Assembly: GCA_002368805.1 (NCBI GenBank)
Contig: DFFH01000093.1
Coordinates: 22,586-31,524 of the forward strand
Direction: 5' to 3'
DNA length: 8,939 bases
DNA from: Mageeibacillus sp. UBA3781
GTDB taxonomy: Bacteria; Bacillota; Clostridia; Saccharofermentanales; Saccharofermentanaceae
The translations under genes and the position numbers were made by a program. The notes under the pieces are model-generated. The model saw only the letters and a program-made list of their open reading frames with translations, was not told the DNA's origin and did not search any database. Each line of letters opens with the position of its first letter. The stretch's first letter is position 1. Positions 1 through 4,593 of the stretch are shown piece by piece.

Positions 1-572
1 TTCGGCTCGGAAGATGTATCCGCCGGTGCAGAAGTGGTGCTGCCGTCATCAGGTGCTTTTGTCGTATCTTCGGTCTTCTTGGTCTTCTTCGTCTTCTTAG
101 TGGTCTCTTCCTTCTCTGTCGTCTCCGAAGCAGTTTCCTTTGTCTCTTCGGATGTCTCGGAAGTGGCCTCTGTCGGGATCGTCATCTCCGGAAGCGTCAT
201 GCCGGAAAGATCGATCGTTACGGTAGGCGTAGTCACCTCCGCACTTTCATAACTCGGATCAGATGGCGAATCTACAGAAGATGACTCTCCTGTCTGAACA
301 TCTGATGCCGAAGTTCCGTCATCCGCCGCTGTTATCTCAGCATCCGGAGCGGTCGTAGGTTTTGCAAATTCAAAATCGGATTTGTCTGAGCCGGCAGCTA
401 TATTTTCAAATTCCGTCTGCTCGGTGTCGCTCGGCTTCATGAACCACTTGGAGGTATCAAACATGGAATACTTGAGATCCGTCATGCCTACAGCACCCAA
501 AACAAAAGCCGACGCGATCGACAGGATCGTGACGTTCTTGCTGATCAGTTTTGCGAACTGCTGTAGCTTCAT
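1..572 (-). CDS. Membrane-anchored Thr/Ser/Glu/Lys-rich exported protein, C-terminus cut by window edge
   Basis: This frame is open from an ATG at 572 to the window edge, giving 190 codons without a stop, so the C-terminus is missing. The start is supported by a GGGGGAA ribosome binding site 5-6 bases upstream. A short basic N-terminus (MKLQQFAKLISKN) is followed by one hydrophobic segment at about residues 14-30 (VTILSIASAFVLGAVGM), which fits an uncleaved signal anchor. Everything after about residue 45 is polar and disordered-looking. It is acidic with Ser and Thr at first, then comes a Thr/Glu tract at about 133-158 and a basic KKTKKTKKT run near 159-167. This composition suggests a spacer crossing the cell wall, perhaps leading to a domain outside the window. 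I do not recognise a family. The neighbouring pilin-like gene has a similar Thr/Glu spacer and the same strand, but a terminator and a promoter lie between them. Confidence 0.75.
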   Translation of the reverse strand, partial: MKLQQFAKLISKNVTILSIASAFVLGAVGMTDLKYSMFDTSKWFMKPSDTEQTEFENIAAGSDKSDFEFAKPTTAPDAEITAADDGTSASDVQTGESSSVDSPSDPSYESAEVTTPTVTIDLSGMTLPEMTIPTEATSETSEETKETASETTEKEETTKKTKKTKKTEDTTKAPDDGSTTSAPADTSSEP

Positions 573-608
573 TGTTTTCCCCCAAATACAACTGGCTTCC
601 CCAAGCCG

Positions 609-614
609 ATTATA
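609..614 (-). promoter_or_regulatory. Candidate -10 box for the gene at 1-572
   Basis: On the minus strand a perfect TATAAT lies at 614-609, directly preceded by TG, in a very AT-rich stretch (609-650). Transcription would begin near 602 and leave a leader of about 30 bases carrying the ribosome binding site. I see no good -35 hexamer at 16-18 bases, so this is a plausible but unproven promoter. Confidence 0.4.
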
Positions 615-650
615 CAATTATCGATATTATTATAATAATACTATATGGCA

Positions 651-669
651 AAAAAAGCACAGCTTTTTT
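651..669. repeat. A/T-rich perfect inverted repeat upstream of the 1-572 gene
   Basis: AAAAAAGC (651-658) pairs with GCTTTTTT (662-669) around a three-base loop. It lies between the terminator of the pilin-like gene and the candidate promoter of the next gene. It could be a secondary terminator or a curved upstream promoter element; the sequence does not decide. Confidence 0.5.
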
Positions 670-687
670 ACCAAACTGTAAATGCGC

Positions 688-713
688 AAAAGGCCGCTCC
701 CGAGGGAGCGGCC
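688..713 (-). terminator. Rho-independent terminator of the pilin-like gene
   Basis: A perfect GC-rich stem pairs GGCCGCTCCC (692-701) with GGGAGCGGCC (704-713). Read on the minus strand it is followed by TTTTGCG. It sits about 95 bases after the stop codon of the pilin-like gene (808). The plus-strand side has no T run, so it acts for minus-strand transcription. The T run is short, so it may leak. Confidence 0.75.
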
Positions 714-807
714 GCCAAACTAGAAATTGTGATGTCCAATGATGTCTAACCTATGTTGTCACTTCTATGTCCAGTCGGTTTGCGATGTTCATGCCGGTCC
801 GGGATCC

Positions 808-1542
808 TTATTTGATTTCCAGACCGAAGGTGCTCTTCAGCTTGTTGATATCACCATTCGAGAGTTTGAATCCGTTCGAATAATCGTGGTTATATCCGAG
901 CTTGTCACCAAGGTAATAATTGTTGCCGCTAAGGCTCCTCAGTGTGAAGGAACCGTCTGCATTCTTTTTGATGACGGCCTCACCATCGTTCCACTGATTG
1001 TAGAGAAGCTTGACATTTACGGATCCGTCCGCATTCTTCTGGATGCTGATAACACCGTTTCCCGGAGTTCCTCGTGTAACAAAGCCATTCTTCGCTTCAA
1101 CCTTAGGACCATCTTCATTTGCCGGAGCTTCCGTCTCTGTCGGAGCCTGTGTTGTCGTTGTCGTAGCTTCTGTCTGCGTTGTCGTCGCCTCGGTCTGGGA
1201 TTGTGTTGCCTCGGTCTGGGCTTGTGTTGCCTCAGTCTGAGGAGCAGTAGCCTGGGTCTGGGATGTTTCTGTCGGCTGCTCGTACGGGATGTTCTGACCG
1301 CCTGCCTGAACGCTGTTGTTTGTCGTAGCATTTGCGGTAGTCGGTCTGGAGCTCATCAGGTATCCGTCAATAATAGCTTCCTGTGACTGGATCGCTGCTG
1401 AATGTGCATTCATATTTGCTTTCAGATCATTTGCTCTTTTGGAATACTGGGATAAGCCATTCAGTGTTACGCCTGCAAGAAAAACGATGATGGCAATAAC
1501 GATTACCATTTCTACTAATGTGAAACCTCTTCTATTTTTCAT
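808..1542 (-). CDS. Type IV pilin-like (prepilin) protein with a QTEAT-type repeat spacer
   Basis: The product has 244 residues. Its N-terminus, MKNRRG then FTLVEMVIVIAIIVFLAGV, is a textbook class III (prepilin peptidase) signal: a basic leader, cleavage after Gly6, N-methylated Phe as new residue 1, Glu at mature position 5, then a hydrophobic helix to about residue 27. Residues 88-141 are a Thr/Gln/Glu/Ala spacer containing five seven-residue units (QTQAT then four QTEAT). The C-terminal part (145-244) has two KNADGS motifs (169-174, 193-198), Gly/Asn-rich strands and no Cys. The start at 1542 is chosen because AGGAGGAG lies about 5-8 bases upstream; an in-frame ATG at 1635 lacks this and would bury the leader. 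The family forms pilus or pseudopilus subunits assembled at the membrane, but no pilus assembly gene is visible here. Role as major pilin, minor pilin or other surface protein is open. Confidence 0.88.
   Translation of the reverse strand: MKNRRGFTLVEMVIVIAIIVFLAGVTLNGLSQYSKRANDLKANMNAHSAAIQSQEAIIDGYLMSSRPTTANATTNNSVQAGGQNIPYEQPTETSQTQATAPQTEATQAQTEATQSQTEATTTQTEATTTTTQAPTETEAPANEDGPKVEAKNGFVTRGTPGNGVISIQKNADGSVNVKLLYNQWNDGEAVIKKNADGSFTLRSLSGNNYYLGDKLGYNHDYSNGFKLSNGDINKLKSTFGLEIK
1162..1260 (-). repeat. In-frame 21-base tandem repeat in the pilin-like gene
   Basis: Five imperfect units of 21 bases encode seven-residue blocks beginning QT(Q/E)AT at residues 95, 102, 109, 116 and 123. On the plus strand the core reads like GTTGCCTCGGTCTG. 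The period is a multiple of three, so a gain or loss of units would change spacer length without breaking the frame. Confidence 0.85.
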
Positions 1543-1649
1543 TCGGATCTCCTCCTCACTTGTCCTTGTAAATACTATCCTCACCCTCGATGTCGTTTCC
1601 GTGATGTCTTGTGTTTTATGGTCATATTTTAACAAGCGGAGAAGTTCAA

Positions 1650-1658
1650 ATTCTAGCA
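1650..1658 (-). promoter_or_regulatory. Candidate extended -10 promoter of the pilin-like gene
   Basis: The minus strand reads TGCTAGAAT at 1658-1650, matching TGn plus a -10 hexamer. The predicted start near 1643 leaves a leader of about 100 bases. There is no TTGACA, but two GTGACA repeats occupy the -35 and spacer region (1681-1665), where a regulator could act. A competing -10, TATAAA at 1712-1707, is also possible. Confidence 0.4.
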
Positions 1659-1714
1659 GATTTTGTCACAATTCTGTCACATTTTGTATCTATTTTGTGT
1701 CTAAATTTTATACA

Positions 1715-1760
1715 GCAAACCAAACTTGTGCATATTGCACAAGTTCTTTATTGGTTTTGC
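1715..1760. repeat. Long imperfect inverted repeat between cca and the pilin-like gene
   Basis: A perfect ten-base inner stem, AACTTGTGCA (1723-1732) with TGCACAAGTT (1736-1745), closes a TAT loop. An outer stem pairs 1715-1722 (GCAAACCA) with 1752-1760 (TGGTTTTGC), with one bulged T and a six-base side loop. It could end cca transcription, since the minus-strand tail TTTGGTTTGC is only moderately T-rich, or serve as an operator. Confidence 0.6.
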
Positions 1761-1835
1761 GCATTTCGTTTGTGGAATCACTCATAAAATTGTGACAAAA
1801 TGTGAAATACAGTTCTTGTTTCTTCCGGAAACAGC

Positions 1836-3197
1836 TTATTGACTATCTTTCCAAATAGCCTCTGCACGCTGCAACAGCGAGGTTTTCTCGTTTTTCAGGG
1901 TACCCTCGATGATTTCATTCAGAAGCTGTTTTTTTATCGAGCCCAGACGCACTCCGGGAGGAATCCCCAGACCGATCAGATCCTTTCCGTTGATATCCAT
2001 CGAAGAATAGGAAAAACAAAGCTGTTCCTTGATCGCCTGGTCCAGAAGAGTCTCGAACCTGGACAGTTCCGATATGCGGTATGCGCTTCTGGCAGAATGT
2101 GCGGAAATATCCGCGCGTTTTACTTCCAGGAGGAGCCGCACCCGTTCTTCTCCATACTGTGCCAGACGCCGGCGGACACTTTTCATGACCGGTTCCAGCG
2201 GAACATCATGCGCTTTTACCAGAAGCACGACCGTCTCTCTGGTATCATTATCCGCCTTCAGACGGCGAAGGATCGCATCCGCCATCACCGCACTCACTTT
2301 CGGATGACCTCGGAAATGTCCCACCCCGTCTTCTCCGAGCTCGAAACACTGCGGTTTTCCTATATCATGGAAGAGCACTGCCGCCCGAAGTGTCACCGTC
2401 GCCGGAACATATGTCATCGCCGCAAGCGTATGTTCCCACACATCGTAGATGTGGTGCGGATTATGCTGTTCAAAGCCTCGCATCGGAGCGATCTCAGGAA
2501 GAAAAACAGTAAAGATCTCGAAATAGCGGCGAAGTACAGATGCGCAGTATGTCCCGCAGATGAGTTTCGAGAACTCTTTCCAGATCCGCTCCACCGAAAG
2601 ATCGGAAAGTGAATCTTTCTTCCGGATCATCATGGCGGAAGTTTCTTTTTCGATCTTAAATCCATGTTCTGCGGCAAAACGAAGTCCGCGAAGGATCCGA
2701 AGCGCATCCTCGGAGAATCTCTGTTTCGGATCTCCGACAGTGCGAAGCAGTCTTTTTCTTAAGTCTTCCACGCCTCTGCAGTAATCAATGACCGTACCAT
2801 CCGAAGAGAGCGCCAGCGCATTGATCGTAAAATCTCTTCTCTTTACATCTTCTTCTAAAGACCGGGTAAAGCTGACATGATCCGGGTGACGCGAATCCAT
2901 ATAGTCACCGTCGATACGGAAAGTCGTTACCTCCACCGGCACGCCTTCCGAAACGACCGTAACCGTCCCGTGCGCAATTCCGGTCGGATGGCAGTATTTC
3001 TCGCCGAATACAGCGATCACCTCTTCCGGCAAAGCAGAAGTCGTGACATCATAATCCTCCGGAGTCTTCCCGATCAGGATATCCCTGACTGCTCCACCGA
3101 CCACATATGCCTCATACCCATGTCCGGAAAGCCGGCGAAGCAGCATCTCGATCTCTTTCGGGAGTTTGTAGTCAACATGGATCATTCCGGAAGTCAT
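1836..3197 (-). CDS. cca: CCA-adding tRNA nucleotidyltransferase with HD domain
   Basis: This 453-residue cytoplasmic enzyme adds or repairs the 3'-terminal CCA of tRNAs using CTP and ATP. The class II nucleotidyltransferase head is clear: VVGGAVRD (32-39), the metal-binding pair D48/D50 in EDYD, and RRDFTINALA (120-129). The neck carries E163-D164-x-x-R167 in SEDALRILRGLRF, the protein template that pairs with incoming CTP and ATP in this family, then ERIWKEF (203-209). A C-terminal HD phosphohydrolase-like domain follows, with H256 (WEHT) and H277-D278 (LFHDIGKP). Length fits HD-containing members. The start at 3197 is preferred because GAGG lies five bases upstream and overlaps the TGA stop of the upstream gene; Met5 has no comparable site. 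Only seven bases separate the two genes, so they are cotranscribed and probably translationally coupled. Confidence 0.95.
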   Translation of the reverse strand: MTSGMIHVDYKLPKEIEMLLRRLSGHGYEAYVVGGAVRDILIGKTPEDYDVTTSALPEEVIAVFGEKYCHPTGIAHGTVTVVSEGVPVEVTTFRIDGDYMDSRHPDHVSFTRSLEEDVKRRDFTINALALSSDGTVIDYCRGVEDLRKRLLRTVGDPKQRFSEDALRILRGLRFAAEHGFKIEKETSAMMIRKKDSLSDLSVERIWKEFSKLICGTYCASVLRRYFEIFTVFLPEIAPMRGFEQHNPHHIYDVWEHTLAAMTYVPATVTLRAAVLFHDIGKPQCFELGEDGVGHFRGHPKVSAVMADAILRRLKADNDTRETVVLLVKAHDVPLEPVMKSVRRRLAQYGEERVRLLLEVKRADISAHSARSAYRISELSRFETLLDQAIKEQLCFSYSSMDINGKDLIGLGIPPGVRLGSIKKQLLNEIIEGTLKNEKTSLLQRAEAIWKDSQ

Positions 3198-3204
3198 GGC
3201 TACC

Positions 3205-4386
3205 TCACTCGCAGTATCTGGCTTTCTTCAGGATAGAGGTACCGGCTTTCAGATTCGGTTTCTTCGGGCACCCCCACTGTTTCGCATCATAAAGTGCCAT
3301 CCCGATGATACTACTCATATCCTCCAGTTTGAGGAACGGCAGGGCCGTTGGCATATCCACTCTTCTGCACAGGCTCTTAAATCCGGCGATGAAAGCCCGT
3401 GCCGCTTCCTCCGTCGTTGCCCTCGCCGAGCACAGATGCGACGTCAGGGCAAGCTGCGCGAGATCCTCTTTGACCTCGTCAAATTCATATTCCAGGACCG
3501 CCGGGAGAAGTATCGAGGCGACCCTTCCGGGGGCTTCACCGTACTTCTCGGCTACATACATGATCAGACTGTGCGCCGGGCCAAACCCGATGCGCCTTGT
3601 CGCAACCCCGGTATAGTAGGGCGCCATCATCATCTGAAGGAATACATCATTTCCGGCACCGTGCTTATAGGACTTTTCCAGATAGGAAAAATAGATCGGT
3701 ATCGCGATCTGGATATTCGCCTTGTCCGCAGGGAATTCAATCGCCATCGGACTGATAAATGCCTCCACAGCATGTGAAAGCGCCAGGATCGCGGCAGATG
3801 CCATATGCTCCATCGGGAGACGGAGCACCAGGTCCGGATCAAGAACAGTCACGTCCGGCACCAGATACTTACTATAATATAGAGAAATCAGATTATCATT
3901 GTGAACAAATGCGCATGCGGAGCTCTCTGCGCCGCTGCAGGTCGTGGAGACCACATAAAGCGGAAGTCCTTTCTTCGGGATACGGTCGATCCCTCTCATC
4001 TGATAGAGGGAATACGAGGAATTTTTCAGCCAGACCGCGACCATCTTCGCCACTTCGATCACTGCGCCGCCGCCAAAAGCAACGATGGCCTCGCAGTTAT
4101 AGGTGGAACACTCGGTAGCGCAGGCCTCGATCACGGAATTTTCTGCCACTTTTCCGACTTTCGCCCACGTAAAGCAGCGGGTACCCGAACTCTGAAGTTT
4201 CTCCACAAAAGCATCGTACAGTTTCAGTTTCTGCGTCTGTTTTCCGGAGATGAGAAATACTCTTTTCACACCCCGGCCGATCAGAAGCTGTGCCAGATCG
4301 AGGAACGCCCCCTCTTCCGCCAGCAGTTCCTGGCGGTCGTCATCCATTTTTTTCATATAACGGAGAAGTGACTTTGATGAAGTCAT
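3205..4386 (-). CDS. Iron-containing alcohol dehydrogenase-fold protein lacking two metal ligands
   Basis: The 393-residue product has the length and order of the Fe-ADH/dehydroquinate synthase-like superfamily. An N-terminal nucleotide-binding half includes FGGGAVIEVAK (104-114), matching the GGGSxxDxAK dinucleotide motif. TTCSGAES (148-155) matches the TT..GSE loop, and the C-terminal helical half would normally hold a divalent metal. By ungapped comparison with FucO-type motifs, H205 (LSHAVEAF) and H272 (GPAHSL) are kept. The Asp four residues before H205 is L201, and the last His ligand, 14 residues after H272, is P286 (EAPGRV). The His often found four residues after H272 is M276. Metal binding is therefore doubtful and the substrate is unknown. 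The start at 4386 has AGAGG four bases upstream. It is first in an operon with cca. Confidence 0.85.
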   Translation of the reverse strand: MTSSKSLLRYMKKMDDDRQELLAEEGAFLDLAQLLIGRGVKRVFLISGKQTQKLKLYDAFVEKLQSSGTRCFTWAKVGKVAENSVIEACATECSTYNCEAIVAFGGGAVIEVAKMVAVWLKNSSYSLYQMRGIDRIPKKGLPLYVVSTTCSGAESSACAFVHNDNLISLYYSKYLVPDVTVLDPDLVLRLPMEHMASAAILALSHAVEAFISPMAIEFPADKANIQIAIPIYFSYLEKSYKHGAGNDVFLQMMMAPYYTGVATRRIGFGPAHSLIMYVAEKYGEAPGRVASILLPAVLEYEFDEVKEDLAQLALTSHLCSARATTEEAARAFIAGFKSLCRRVDMPTALPFLKLEDMSSIIGMALYDAKQWGCPKKPNLKAGTSILKKARYCE

Positions 4387-4440
4387 GTATCCTCTGCTCC
4401 TTCTTCCCGGGGCTATCCCATACGGTCTTTTATAGAATTA

Positions 4441-4449
4441 AGTATAACA
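4441..4449 (-). promoter_or_regulatory. Extended -10 promoter of the dehydrogenase-like/cca operon
   Basis: The minus strand reads TGTTATACT at 4449-4441, a TGn plus TATACT extended -10. Transcription would start near 4434, leaving about 48 bases before the ATG at 4386. No good -35 is present at 16-18 bases, which is usual for extended -10 promoters. Confidence 0.55.
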
Positions 4450-4518
4450 TACGACGTTTACATTCACACAAATGAAACACAGCAGTAGGAATTCTGTCCC
4501 TTTCCTTGACATTCTCTT

Positions 4519-4527
4519 TGCTATACT
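4519..4527 (+). promoter_or_regulatory. Extended -10 promoter of the GH31 gene
   Basis: TGCTATACT is an extended -10 matching the divergent one 70 bases away. A perfect TTGACA lies at 4506-4511, but only ten bases separate it from the -10, too few for a normal pair. Transcription from near 4534 gives a leader of about 60 bases that contains the dyad at 4550-4574. Confidence 0.55.
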
Positions 4528-4549
4528 TTTCTTGGAGATATGTCTTTCA

Positions 4550-4574
4550 CAGGACAGGCTTCCTTCTGTCCTGC
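4550..4574 (+). promoter_or_regulatory. Inverted repeat in the GH31 leader, just before the ribosome binding site
   Basis: CAGGACAG (4550-4557) pairs perfectly with CTGTCCTG (4567-4574) around a nine-base loop, followed by CGTTTT and then the ribosome binding site AGGAG (about 4581-4585). Its place between the predicted start of transcription and the start codon suits an operator for a sugar-responsive repressor, or a weak attenuator. Which one cannot be decided here. Confidence 0.5.
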
Positions 4575-4593
4575 GTTTTAAGGAGTGTTGCAC

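Larger units (their letters stand above)
1543..1835. promoter_or_regulatory. Intergenic control region upstream of the pilin-like gene
   Basis: This 293-base gap has no credible gene. It holds the pilin-like gene's ribosome binding site (about 1548-1555), a candidate extended -10 (1650-1658), four TGTGAC-like motifs and a long imperfect dyad at 1715-1760. A small stem, TGTTTC/GAAACA (1817-1833), lies just after the cca stop codon but has no T run. The TGTGAC motifs are GTCACA at 1665-1670 and 1676-1681 and, inverted, TGTGAC at 1791-1796 and TGTGAA at 1801-1806. The members of each pair are 10-11 bases apart. Confidence 0.55.

Noticed and set aside
34..252. Plus-strand hydrophobic open frame rich in Val, Phe and Ser
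   Set aside because: It is the antisense of the Thr/Ser/Glu/Lys-rich coding region on the minus strand, and the hydrophobicity is a by-product.
1162..1260. Possible CRISPR or mobile repeat
   Set aside because: The units are in frame, contiguous without spacers, and encode a protein spacer.
739..1386. Plus-strand open frame of 215 codons rich in Cys, Arg and Leu
   Set aside because: It lies opposite the pilin-like gene, and its apparent repeats are the reverse reading of the Thr/Gln/Glu repeat.
1543..1635. N-terminal extension of the pilin-like protein from the ATG at 1635
   Set aside because: It would place 31 polar residues before the prepilin leader, while a strong AGGAGG precedes the ATG at 1542.
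1839..2612. Plus-strand open frame of 257 codons opposite cca
   Set aside because: cca is unambiguous on the other strand, and this frame shows no domain or start signal.
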